DNA from: an uncultured Gammaproteobacteria bacterium
Lineage (GTDB): Bacteria > Pseudomonadota > Gammaproteobacteria > UBA6429 > Thiohalophilaceae
Direction of reading: 5' to 3'
DNA: 64,000 nucleotides
Assembly: GCA_937967995.1 (NCBI GenBank)
Contig: CALBTB010000003.1
Coordinates: forward strand, 76,856-140,855
Both the position numbers and the translations under genes were made by a program. The notes beneath the pieces are model-generated. The model had not been told where the DNA came from. It worked only from the letters and a program-made list of their open reading frames with translations, and did no database searches. Below are positions 7,518 to 16,334 of this stretch, in pieces; the stretch's first letter is position 1; each line of letters begins with the position of its first letter.

Positions 7518-10500
7518 TCAGTTTAGGATTTGCTGAGATGAATCGCCGCTGTCACGTTCCTTGATAACGGACATAATAACATTGATTAATTCCTTGCGAC
7601 TATCCTTGGACTTAACGAGCGCCGCTTTCACTTTCTGGGCGATATTCGGACCGACTTCATGTGATGAGAAGATCACAACCTGTGGCATGTATTCCACTTC
7701 ATCCAGGTCACGAATCAGATCCAGTCCGGAACCATCGGTCAGTTCCACGTCCAGCAGAATCAGGTCAAACACATCTTCGCGTAATCGCTTATGGGCATCG
7801 CTCAGACTGGGCGCCAGCACCAGGTCGACCTGGCCACGTAACAATACACGCACCATTTCGTAAATGATCGGATCGTCCTCTACGTGCAGAATACGTGGCA
7901 GCCCCTGCTTGTGGGTGGCGATGGACTTGATGGCTGACAACAGGCGATCTTCATTAAGCGGTTTTTCCAGCCAGTCGATAATGCCAAAGGCGCTGCCGTT
8001 GAGGCGGCGTTTGGCCTGATCGGCAATTGCAGAGACGACAATCACCGGTAACTCGCGGGTACGATCCTGGCGTCGTAGTTCCTTGATCAGGCGTATACCA
8101 TCCGGATCATACGGTTTGCCGCGTTCATCCGGTAACGCCAGGTCAAGGGTGACAGCAAGGTATTGAACATCCTTGATCAGTTTCTTGGCCTGTTCTACGG
8201 TCCTTGCAGTATCAGCATCAAACCCGGCCTGGGCGAGGATCATGCGTAACATGAACGCAATGTCCGGGTCATCTTCGCAAATTAAAATGCGGTACTTGGT
8301 GGGACTGGGTAATGACGGGACGTCCTTGTCGCTGTGTGACGTCCAGACCGGTAAGTCAAAAAAGAACGTTGTTCCGATATTAACACGTGAAATAAAGTCA
8401 ATGCGGCCACCATGTTGTTCGACAATGGCCTTACTGATGCTTAATCCCAGACCGGTACCGCCCATGACGCGGGTGTCCGACGCATCCGCTTGCGCAAACT
8501 TTTCAAATATGTGTTTCTGGAAATTCTGTGGAATGCCCTTGCCGTTATCGGTAATTGAAATTCGGACCTTGTGAGCGCGTCGAACGGCAGATATTTCCAC
8601 CTGGGAACCCTGTTCGGAAAACTTGGCGGCGTTGGATAACAGGTTGTTCATTACCTGCATAAGACGATCATCATCTGCATAAATCTGGATGGTGTCGGGA
8701 CACTGTGTAATCACAAACCGGACCCCAAACTGTTCGCCATAGGCAAAGTTTGCCTGAATGGCGTTCTCCAGAAACTCGTGCAGGTTAAGCAGCTTGTAAT
8801 GGTAAACCATCTTGCCGGATTCGATTTTTTCGATATCCAGAATATCGTTAATCAGTAACAGCAGGCGTTCCGTGTTTTTGTTGGCGATACTGACCAGCGT
8901 GTTGGCCTGTTCAGGTAAATCGCCACCGGCACCACCAACCAGTAGCCCCAGTGAGCCGCGCACCGATGTAAGTGGCGTGCGTAATTCATGGGATACTGTC
9001 GAGATAAATTCATTCTTGATTTGCTCGACCTTTTTCCGCTCGGTAATGTCGTTGAAGATCACCACCGCACCGGCGATTTCATTGTTCTTACGAATAGGTG
9101 TCACAGTGTATTCAGCCGGAAAGAATGTGCCATCTTTACGCCACATAACTTCATTGGAAACGCGCTGAATATCCCCGTCGCTGATTGCGGCATACACTGG
9201 CGAGAACTCATAAGGATAATTGGATTTATCCTGATAACTATGCTGGACAATTTCGTGCATGGATTTGCCAATCAGGTCGATCTGTTCGTAACCGAGCATG
9301 CGGGCTGCGGCCGGGTTGACGAATGTGGTGCGGCCTTCCAGGTCCAGACCATAAATACCTTCACCGGCAGATTCCAGTAACAGGCGGGCCCGTTCTTCGG
9401 CGTGTGCCAGGTTTTCAGCCGTACGACGCCGTTCGGTAATGTCGCGTACGATGGCAACGAATCGTGGTTCCTGATCAACCGGGTAAATATATTGCAGAAA
9501 CACTTCGACCGGAATCAGCGTGCCGTTCCTGTGCTGATGGTAGGATTCAAATGTGATGGCGTTACGTTGACCATCGATCATCGGCTGAAGAATACGGCGA
9601 AACCCTTCTTCATCAAACTCGGTGATAATATCCACCGGTGTCATGCGTAATAGTTCATTATACGTGTAACCAACCTGTTCCATGGCGCCCTGGTTGACAT
9701 AGAAAAAGCGCAGGCTCTCCGGTGAAAACATAAACACACAGTCGAGCGTCATATCCAGAGTGGTTTTGAAGCGACTGATTTCCTCTTCTGCTTCCTGCTG
9801 TCGACTGATGTCGCGCGCAATGGCTACGAAACCGATAATTCGATCATGCCGATCATGTAATGCCGTCATGGTGAGCAGAACAGGGAAGCGTTTACCGTTC
9901 TTGCTGAGATACGTCCATTGTTGTTCGTCAGCTATACCAATACGTGCCTTGGCCACGAACACTTCAAAACCGGGACGAATGTGTTGGCCGAGTTCTTCAC
10001 TAAGCTGAATGGCACGTTGCGCGATTTCATCGCGATCATGAAAGATTTCCGGTGTCGCCCTGCCGATCAGCTCGCGTTCACTGTAACCCAGCATTTGTTG
10101 TGCGGCGGCGTTAAAGGTCTGAATAACACCGTATTCATCCGTTGAAATAATACTGAGCTTTGCACTGTCCAGAATGCCCTGCTTGAAAGCCATGGTGTCC
10201 TGTAACAGGCGTTCGGCTTCCTTGGTCAGCGTAATGTCACGAATAATACCGGTGAAGTGACGGCGGTTACCCAGTTTCATTTCACTGACCGCCAGTTGCA
10301 TCGGAAATGTTGAGCCGTTTGCACGCAGACCGATCACTTCCCGACGTTGCCCCAGGATTTTGGGTTGATTGGTTGTCAGGTAGCGCTTGATAAACGTATC
10401 GTGCAGTTCACGATCCTCGGTCCGCATTAAAACGCCAACATTGCGACCGAGAATGTCATCCGCCTTGTAACCGAATATTTTTTCCGCTGCCGGGTTAAAG

Positions 10501-12881
10501 GTCTCAATAATGCCTTCTTCGCTGATGGTGACAATACCATCCACCGCCGTATCCAGAATCGCTGCGATGCGGGTTTCACGTTCGCGGACTGCTTCTTCGG
10601 CACCTTTACGCTCGGTAATATCCGTGTGTGTTCCAACTATACGTAGAGGGATTTCATCGTTGTCGCGTTCCACTACCTTGCCGCGATCCAGTATCCAGAC
10701 CCATTCGTCATTTTTGGTCTTAACGCGATGTTCGCTCTGGTAAATAGCGGTAACACCGTCCAGGTGCTCCTGCAGAATGGCTTTGACGCGATCAATATCC
10801 TCCGGGTGTATCAGTGCTTCCTTGGCCTCGAACTCCGGTCTGACTTCGCCCGGTTCGTAACCCAACATGGTCTGCCAGCGTGGACTGTAATAGGCCGTGT
10901 TGTTTTTAATGTCCCAGTCCCATAGACCATCGTTTGCACCTTCCAGAGCCAGCTTGAGCTGTTCTTCTGATTCACGTAATGCGCGCTCGGTATAAATGCG
11001 TTGTTCTTCGTTGCGTAATGCCCAGATCAGGTTGGCCGTCGCCGTCGCCAGCGGGGCAAGTGTGTACAGGAAGGATTCCTGATAACCATCGGGACTGTTC
11101 GCCAGCCCGAAGATACCCACCAACTGGGTGCCATGGTAGAGCGGTACGCCCAGAAACGTACTTAATGGCGGCGTACCGTCATCCAGGGTGCGGAAATTTT
11201 TTTCGGTATCCAGGTTATTGGAAATCAGTGGTGCACCACTGCGCATCACTTCGCCGAGTACATTTCTGTTGTCCCCTGACTCGGCATTTTTAACCAGATC
11301 CTCGATAAACGAGGCCAGGTATCCGCTGCTTTCATATCGCTGTGCCATGGACAGGATTTCGATGTTATGTTGCCTTTTATCGTCATAGACGATTTCTGCA
11401 ATAAACCCGATATTGCTGTAGGACAATGACAACAGGTCCGCCAGGATCTGATCGAACATGGCGCTGGGCTGAACATTCTCACTGATAAAGTAGGACTGTG
11501 CACGACTAATGGATTCCAGTAACTGGTTCTTGGTCTGTAACTGTTGTTCCGATTCGCGGCGCTCGATCTCCAGGCCGATCCACTGTGACATCAACTGCAG
11601 GAACCGAAAATCACCGGCATTGAATTTACCCCTGTAGGGTTGTGAGCTGGAGAAATTGAGTGTGCCGTAGATCTTGCCGCGTACATATACCGTGGTACCG
11701 ATATAGGACTGAATACGCACATTGCGGTAAGAAGGATGGTCCATGCCCATACCATGATCGGCCTGCTCAATACCGGTCGGCCGTCCTGCGCTCAGGGTAT
11801 GCCGGCAATAGGTATTACCCAGTGTAAAGCTCATACCCGGTTGCAGATTATTTTCCGGTGTCACCGCCGTGACGATGCTGTAAAGATTACCTTCCACACG
11901 CGATAAAATCGCCACTTCCATATTAAATTCATCCAGACCGAGTACCAGCAATGAACGGACCTTTTCATGAAAACTCAGTTCGGAAGAAATCGTGGTTTGT
12001 TGCAGGTTGTTAAGTCGGCGCTGTTCACGTTGCAGTTCGTTACTTTGTTCCATGATGACGGTATCAGTACGGCGTAACAGCCATAAGGCTGTACTACCCA
12101 GCAGCATCAACAGGAAAAATGCCCACATCGCCGTCAGCCAGGTAGGCGACAGGCTCTTTTCTTTTTCGATGGCAATGATTTGCCAGCCGGTATCCGCGAC
12201 GGGAGTCTGGTAACGTATGGCGTCTTCGTCTGCCTTGTGTTGTTCACCGATGACTTTACCGCTTTCGGTATTCAGCATCATCACGTGATAATTATGGATT
12301 CTGTTTGACTCAAGCAGCTTATAAATGCTTTGTGGCGAAAAGCTGGCAAACAAAATCAGTTTTACACCATCGCCCATACGAACATGATTGATCGTATCAA
12401 TGTGATAGTCGTCACCGTGCGAATGAATATAGTATGCAGGTTGACTGACTGTTCGAATATTGGCGTATTCGCGAATCAGTGAGCGGCAAATGGGAGTAAC
12501 AGCCTTCTGGTAGTCTTCCAGCATCAATGCACCGTTGTCAGCGGCCAGCATTACCGTGTTTATATCCGGGTAGACTCTCTTAAAACGCTTAACCAGGTTA
12601 TCGTGTTCGGTGTGATCGAGGGGGTTATCCATCACCTGCTGCAACAGGTGACGCTGGGCATGCGCAAGTGCCTGAACCTGCTGGCTGCGATCCTGCAGAT
12701 GATCGGCAATTTCCTGTGCCGCTCCGTCCAGTGAGGTTTTTAACAGTAGTGTCTGTTCTTCTTCCGTGGCGCTGTACTGGTTTGAGGCGTGCCATAAAAT
12801 CAGACCACAGGCGACCAGCAGGATGGCAATGAGCGCCGTCACACGAATACTTTGCGGGCTGTCGGGTAGCCGTAGCTTCAT
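7518..12881 (-). CDS. Giant membrane hybrid sensor histidine kinase (2 TM, 2 GAF, 5 PAS, HisKA, HATPase, 2 REC)
   Basis: A 1787-residue multi-input kinase. Membrane helices near residues 13-31 and 250-268 enclose a periplasmic sensor domain of about 215 residues (Cache-like). Then come two GAF domains (about 300-445 and 465-615) and five PAS domains starting near 645, 773, 905, 1045 and 1169, each with the usual IVTISEEGIIETFNPAAEKIFGY-like core split by strand breaks. HisKA with VSHELRTPLTS lies near 1298 (phospho-His), then HATPase_c with NNLLSNAAKF and GGTGLGLSI. Two receivers begin near 1530 (VTLDLALPDE phospho site) and 1661 (LILLDVELTDG). The signal is not predictable. It is the first gene of a two-gene operon with a stand-alone receiver. 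Five tandem PAS domains suggest internal duplication. Confidence 0.95.
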   Translation of the reverse strand: MKLRLPDSPQSIRVTALIAILLVACGLILWHASNQYSATEEEQTLLLKTSLDGAAQEIADHLQDRSQQVQALAHAQRHLLQQVMDNPLDHTEHDNLVKRFKRVYPDINTVMLAADNGALMLEDYQKAVTPICRSLIREYANIRTVSQPAYYIHSHGDDYHIDTINHVRMGDGVKLILFASFSPQSIYKLLESNRIHNYHVMMLNTESGKVIGEQHKADEDAIRYQTPVADTGWQIIAIEKEKSLSPTWLTAMWAFFLLMLLGSTALWLLRRTDTVIMEQSNELQREQRRLNNLQQTTISSELSFHEKVRSLLVLGLDEFNMEVAILSRVEGNLYSIVTAVTPENNLQPGMSFTLGNTYCRHTLSAGRPTGIEQADHGMGMDHPSYRNVRIQSYIGTTVYVRGKIYGTLNFSSSQPYRGKFNAGDFRFLQLMSQWIGLEIERRESEQQLQTKNQLLESISRAQSYFISENVQPSAMFDQILADLLSLSYSNIGFIAEIVYDDKRQHNIEILSMAQRYESSGYLASFIEDLVKNAESGDNRNVLGEVMRSGAPLISNNLDTEKNFRTLDDGTPPLSTFLGVPLYHGTQLVGIFGLANSPDGYQESFLYTLAPLATATANLIWALRNEEQRIYTERALRESEEQLKLALEGANDGLWDWDIKNNTAYYSPRWQTMLGYEPGEVRPEFEAKEALIHPEDIDRVKAILQEHLDGVTAIYQSEHRVKTKNDEWVWILDRGKVVERDNDEIPLRIVGTHTDITERKGAEEAVRERETRIAAILDTAVDGIVTISEEGIIETFNPAAEKIFGYKADDILGRNVGVLMRTEDRELHDTFIKRYLTTNQPKILGQRREVIGLRANGSTFPMQLAVSEMKLGNRRHFTGIIRDITLTKEAERLLQDTMAFKQGILDSAKLSIISTDEYGVIQTFNAAAQQMLGYSERELIGRATPEIFHDRDEIAQRAIQLSEELGQHIRPGFEVFVAKARIGIADEQQWTYLSKNGKRFPVLLTMTALHDRHDRIIGFVAIARDISRQQEAEEEISRFKTTLDMTLDCVFMFSPESLRFFYVNQGAMEQVGYTYNELLRMTPVDIITEFDEEGFRRILQPMIDGQRNAITFESYHQHRNGTLIPVEVFLQYIYPVDQEPRFVAIVRDITERRRTAENLAHAEERARLLLESAGEGIYGLDLEGRTTFVNPAAARMLGYEQIDLIGKSMHEIVQHSYQDKSNYPYEFSPVYAAISDGDIQRVSNEVMWRKDGTFFPAEYTVTPIRKNNEIAGAVVIFNDITERKKVEQIKNEFISTVSHELRTPLTSVRGSLGLLVGGAGGDLPEQANTLVSIANKNTERLLLLINDILDIEKIESGKMVYHYKLLNLHEFLENAIQANFAYGEQFGVRFVITQCPDTIQIYADDDRLMQVMNNLLSNAAKFSEQGSQVEISAVRRAHKVRISITDNGKGIPQNFQKHIFEKFAQADASDTRVMGGTGLGLSISKAIVEQHGGRIDFISRVNIGTTFFFDLPVWTSHSDKDVPSLPSPTKYRILICEDDPDIAFMLRMILAQAGFDADTARTVEQAKKLIKDVQYLAVTLDLALPDERGKPYDPDGIRLIKELRRQDRTRELPVIVVSAIADQAKRRLNGSAFGIIDWLEKPLNEDRLLSAIKSIATHKQGLPRILHVEDDPIIYEMVRVLLRGQVDLVLAPSLSDAHKRLREDVFDLILLDVELTDGSGLDLIRDLDEVEYMPQVVIFSSHEVGPNIAQKVKAALVKSKDSRKELINVIMSVIKERDSGDSSQQILN

Positions 12882-12927
12882 GCGGAAGATGTTATATATA
12901 TAAAAGAATGGTGAACAGCACCAAATA

Positions 12928-12950
12928 CCACGATTGTTTCAAAATCGTGG
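12928..12950. terminator. Hairpin between degQ-like gene and kinase gene
   Basis: CCACGATT, loop gtttcaa, AATCGTGG forms an 8-bp perfect stem. It follows the stop of the leftward protease gene by about 20 bp, but no clear T-tract follows on that strand, so it is only a possible terminator. Confidence 0.45.
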
Positions 12951-12972
12951 CATAAGGCACTGTTTTAACTGA

Positions 12973-14355
12973 CTATAAGTATAGGAATAATGCGCCATTT
13001 CCGCGACGAATGTTGAGCAGCAGCTTACCGTGGCCCTTTACCGCCTGTGCCAGCTCATCTATGTTACTGATTTTCTTACGATTAGCGGAAATAATGACGT
13101 CACCTTTGCGCAGGCCGGCACGACTGGCCGGGCTACCCCGCTCCACGTCGATAATGACGACACCTTCAATATGTCCGAACAGCGGACTTCCTTCCGTGAT
13201 ATTGGCAAATTCGGCACCGGCCAGCTTTTGGTGCAGGGTCTTGCCCACTTTTTTACTCGCCTTGGGCTCTTCGACGCGGGCCAGTAGATCCCTGCGTTTA
13301 CCTTCACGCATCACGGTCATTTCGACTTTCTGACCGACACGTAACAGGCCGATGTAATTGCGTAAATCCGACGCATTGCGTACCGGTTTGCCATTGATGG
13401 CCAGGACGATATCGCCGGCTTTTAACCCGGCCTTGTCAGCCGCCGAGTCCGGTACGACCTGGGTAATCACCGCACCGCGTTCGCCGTTTTTGAGATTAAA
13501 TGCCTGTGCCAGATCGGGAGTAATATCCTGCGCCTGTGCACCCAGGCGGCCACGTTTGACTTCGCCATGTGCTACCAGTTGCTCCATGATGTCACGGGCC
13601 ATGTTGATAGGAATGGCAAAACCGATACCAATGTTGCCACCGCTCTGGGAAAAGATAGCGGTGTTGATACCAATCAGTTCGCCGTTCAGATTAACCAGTG
13701 CGCCACCGGAATTGCCCGGATTAATGGACGCATCGGTCTGAATAAAATCTTCGTAACCTTCTATGCCCAGGCCGCTGCGACCCAACGCACTGATGATGCC
13801 GGAAGTCACGGTCTGTCCCAGTCCGAACGGATTACCAATCGCTACGGCAAAGTCACCTACCTGCAACTGATCCGAATCGGCAATCGGTAACGCGGTCAGA
13901 TCTTTTGCCTTGATCTGAATAATGGCGACATCGGTTTCCGGGTCACTGCCGATGAGTTTGGCCCTGAATCCACGGCCATCACTTAACGTCACATTGATTT
14001 CATCCGCTTTGTCGATGACATGGTTGTTGGTAATGATGTAGCCGTTTTTGGCATCCACAATGACACCGGAACCCAGGCTCTGGGTACGGCGTTCGCGGGG
14101 TTGTTCGGGAACATCAAAAAAGTGCCGGAAAAAAGGATCGTTAAATAACGGGCTTTGCTGAACACGGACTTTACCGCTGGTGGCAATATTCACCACCGCG
14201 GGCAGGGTTTGTTGCAGCATCGGCGCCAGGGTCGGTAACTTCTGGCCCTGGCTGTCGAGGGCGGGTAATGCTGCCTGCGATGCTGACGATAGAAAGGTTG
14301 ATACAACGAGAAAAAAACTTAAAACAAAATGGACAGAGATTTTTTTAAAACTCAT
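12973..14355 (-). CDS. degQ: Periplasmic serine endoprotease, Do/DegQ type
   Basis: A 460-residue HtrA-family protease/chaperone acting on misfolded envelope proteins. A signal peptide ends at SASQA (about residue 28). The trypsin-like domain carries the triad His112 (NNHVID), Asp142 (ETDVAI) and Ser216 (GNSGGA). PDZ1 (about 265-355) and PDZ2 (about 375-455) follow. The length fits DegP/DegQ; the short LA-loop segment with a run of Phe and Arg favours DegQ/MucD over DegP. The start codon abuts the stop of the upstream hsp20 gene (TGA then ATG), so translation is coupled and the protease belongs to a heat-stress operon. Confidence 0.93.
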   Translation of the reverse strand: MSFKKISVHFVLSFFLVVSTFLSSASQAALPALDSQGQKLPTLAPMLQQTLPAVVNIATSGKVRVQQSPLFNDPFFRHFFDVPEQPRERRTQSLGSGVIVDAKNGYIITNNHVIDKADEINVTLSDGRGFRAKLIGSDPETDVAIIQIKAKDLTALPIADSDQLQVGDFAVAIGNPFGLGQTVTSGIISALGRSGLGIEGYEDFIQTDASINPGNSGGALVNLNGELIGINTAIFSQSGGNIGIGFAIPINMARDIMEQLVAHGEVKRGRLGAQAQDITPDLAQAFNLKNGERGAVITQVVPDSAADKAGLKAGDIVLAINGKPVRNASDLRNYIGLLRVGQKVEMTVMREGKRRDLLARVEEPKASKKVGKTLHQKLAGAEFANITEGSPLFGHIEGVVIIDVERGSPASRAGLRKGDVIISANRKKISNIDELAQAVKGHGKLLLNIRRGNGALFLYL

Positions 14356-14853
14356 TCAGCTTTCTACCTTGATGCGTCGTTGGTTGGAATTCTCGGATTT
14401 TGGCAACGTGATTGACAGAATACCGCGCTTATATGAAGCAGTGGTTTTACTGTCATCCACATAGGCGGGCAGTGGAATCATACGTTCAAAACTGCCATAG
14501 GCACATTCCATGATGTGATACTGACCGCTGCTGTGTTCACGGTGTGCCTGTTTTTTACCGCGAATGTACAGGTTCTTTTGCATCACCATGATGTCAAAAT
14601 CGTCGGCTTCCATACCTGGCGCTTCCAGGCGAATGTAAATATTTTTCTTGTCCTCTTCCAGATCAGCGGCAATCATGCCCCAGCGTGCACCACGCCACAT
14701 GGCCTGTTCACTGGGTTGATTGGCGTCTTCTTTGGAATAGGGAGTAAAACGGGTCAAGGCCCCGGTTGCGCGATCGCGCAGATGTTGCCAGCCTTCAGTA
14801 ACACTATCTATGACACGATGAAAACCATCACGGAGTTGATCAAGTGTACTCAT
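14356..14853 (-). CDS. Hsp20-family small heat-shock protein (diverged)
   Basis: A 165-residue alpha-crystallin-domain protein. The ACD spans roughly residues 65-160 with strands NIYIRLEAPGMEADDFDI and KNLYIRGKK, and a terminal strand GILSITLPKSE that replaces the usual GVL motif. The N-terminal arm is Arg-rich and amphipathic. It is the middle gene of Hsp20-Hsp20-DegQ and is much diverged from the first Hsp20, consistent with the hetero-pairs seen in many proteobacteria. The likely role is ATP-independent holding of unfolded proteins. Confidence 0.9.
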   Translation of the reverse strand: MSTLDQLRDGFHRVIDSVTEGWQHLRDRATGALTRFTPYSKEDANQPSEQAMWRGARWGMIAADLEEDKKNIYIRLEAPGMEADDFDIMVMQKNLYIRGKKQAHREHSSGQYHIMECAYGSFERMIPLPAYVDDSKTTASYKRGILSITLPKSENSNQRRIKVES

Positions 14854-14928
14854 AACGTATCCCTCATGTTGTAGTTGACTGACCTGTGCGATACCGGAAA
14901 AGTTCCGGTACCGGTTTACAATTGCGAA

Positions 14929-14957
14929 CCACGCACAAGCTTTCGGCTCATGCGTGG
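14929..14957. other. Strong hairpin between the two hsp20 genes
   Basis: CCACGCA pairs perfectly with TGCGTGG, and an inner AGC/GCT pair closes a tttcg loop. On the leftward mRNA it lies about 20 bp after the first hsp20 stop, without a T-tract. It could stabilise the upstream message or partly attenuate transcription into hsp20-2/degQ, giving unequal expression. Confidence 0.5.
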
Positions 14958-14976
14958 CTGCATCGGCAGACTACCC

Positions 14977-15408
14977 TTAATGCTGGACGGCGATCTTGCG
15001 AGGTAGTACTTTTTCCTGTTTCGGGATAACAACTTCCAGCACGCCATCCTTGCATCTGGCGCTGATCTTTTCTGCATCAGCGGTTTCTGGCAGGGTAAAG
15101 CGGCGATAAAACGTGCCGTGTATACGCTCAACACGCTTGAAGTTGTCTTTCTCTTCTTCGCGGTTAAGATTGCGTTCACCGCGAATGGTCAACACACTGT
15201 CTTCCATGTGTACGTCGATATCTTTCGGGTCGACACCCGGGATATCGGCCAGCAGCGTGTACTGGTTGTCGTTTTCCTTGATATCAACGGAAGGTGTCCA
15301 GTCGCTGGTAGCAACACTGCCTTCGCCGTTGTTTTGATGGAAAATGCTGTCTAATTCCCTGCTGAACTGGTTTAACAGGCTCCAGGGTTCATATCTCGTT
15401 AAAGCCAT
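14977..15408 (-). CDS. Hsp20-family small heat-shock protein
   Basis: A 143-residue class A-like bacterial sHSP. It opens MALTRYEPWSLLNQFSRELD, typical of the proteobacterial Hsp20 group. The ACD carries VDIKENDNQYTLLADIPGVD, and the A-x-x-x-n-GVL motif is SARCKDGVLEVVIPK. A C-terminal IAV peptide (RKIAVQ) matches the IxI/V oligomerisation motif. The start is the ATG after AAGGAG, 8 nt upstream; the frame is open 32 codons further but those bases overlap the promoter. It heads the stress operon. Confidence 0.94.
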   Translation of the reverse strand: MALTRYEPWSLLNQFSRELDSIFHQNNGEGSVATSDWTPSVDIKENDNQYTLLADIPGVDPKDIDVHMEDSVLTIRGERNLNREEEKDNFKRVERIHGTFYRRFTLPETADAEKISARCKDGVLEVVIPKQEKVLPRKIAVQH

Positions 15409-15457
15409 GGTCGTTCTCCTTTTCTGGTACGAGTGACTAATTTCGTTTCTGATGTCG

Positions 15458-15486
15458 ATATGGGAATCCATGAAAGCGGGATCAAG
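15458..15486 (-). promoter_or_regulatory. Sigma32-type heat-shock promoter for hsp20-hsp20-degQ
   Basis: Read leftward: CTTGATC, 15 nt, CCCATAT, close to the RpoH consensus CTTGAAA-N13-17-CCCATNT. It sits about 50 bp before the hsp20 start codon. This is a pattern match only. Confidence 0.7.
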
Positions 15487-15600
15487 GGCTTGAAAATTCG
15501 CCATGAGACACTAAATCGCGGGGTTTTGATCGGGATCAAGTAAGCGGTTACTCACCGTAATGATCACTGTTCATGCGTCTTGACGGATCTGAGATAATGA

Positions 15601-15763
15601 ACACAAGATATAGTGTTGGACTTATACACAGGCCGTGCACAAGTATTAAGCGGAATATTCTAACTCATTGAAATTAATATAATAAAAACTTGAGCATTAT
15701 CATTCGTACAATTGACAGTCTGTCACTGTGGCCTAATCTCACTACATCCACTATATCTTGTGT
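15601..15763. promoter_or_regulatory. Two NrdR-type boxes in the orphan leader copy
   Basis: ACACAAGATATAGTGT (15601-15616) and the same motif inverted, CCACTATATCTTGTGT (15748-15763), match the NrdR box consensus acaCwAtATaTwGtgt with one or two changes. They are retained in the copy that no longer leads to a working nrdJ. Confidence 0.7.
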
Positions 15764-15901
15764 TTAACAACAGCCCCGCTGTAATCAGCCACTTTTTTTG
15801 GTAAAAGTCGTGGAATATCAATAACTAAGAACTCCTCACGAGTCGACCCGCTTTGTCGATCAGCCAGAAGTCGCCGTCAGGACAGGAGGAAGCGATCCAG
15901 T

Positions 15902-16069
15902 ATGAAACGAGCACAATCAAAGGAACTGAACAATCAATCTGCAACAGACATTGCTCCCCTGGACATCTGGAACAAGAAGTACCGCCTCAAGGCCAAAGAC
16001 GGCTGCATTATCGACAACTCCATTAATGAAACCTACCAGCGCATCGCGCGCCCAGTCCGAAGTGGATGA
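15902..16069 (+). pseudogene. nrdJa: Truncated 5' fragment of nrdJa
   Basis: 55 codons readable from an ATG with the same aggagg ribosome site as the intact gene. The product opens MKRAQSKELNNQSATD and keeps DIWNKKYRLKAKDG and ETYQRIAR, matching NrdJa residues 1-61. A 5-codon gap follows residue 17. A loss of two bases (GC) in a gcgcgc run after QRIAR shifts the frame and gives TGA five codons later. Restoring the two bases restores the match (ARAQSEVDE versus ARALSEVED). Homology ends here, so this is a broken relic of duplication. A short peptide could still be made because promoter and ribosome site survive. Confidence 0.92.
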
Positions 16070-16334
16070 GCTTATGATACGGATATTTTGTACAATTGCG
16101 CAGGTGAGGTCAAAGATACGGATAGAATGTACTCATTGCATGTAAATTCCACTGAAACATTGCTGAGGATGTCCTTGGGCAGAGTTAAGCGCTGGGTACT
16201 GGTTTCCCTTTTACTAATACACGAATCGATACAATTACCAATAGAGTCAAGTATAACGACCAAAAGATAAGGGACGAATTATCATTGGAGCATGTTGTTT
16301 CTATGGAGAATAGTTTTTCAGAAAATCCCAATGC

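Larger units (their letters stand above)
15514..16069 (+). repeat. Left copy of nrdJ leader duplication (partner 20283-20869)
   Basis: About 555 bp closely matching the sequence upstream of, and into, nrdJa. Shared landmarks are the start (atcgcggggttttga), both NrdR-type boxes, the leader hairpin region, the AGGAGG ribosome site and the first ~55 codons. Many scattered substitutions and small indels show that the duplication is not recent. The copies bracket the glycan cassette as direct repeats. Confidence 0.93.

Noticed and set aside
8173..12213. Several long open frames antisense to the hybrid kinase
   Set aside because: They mirror the codon bias of the real gene, lack ribosome sites and show no domain motifs.
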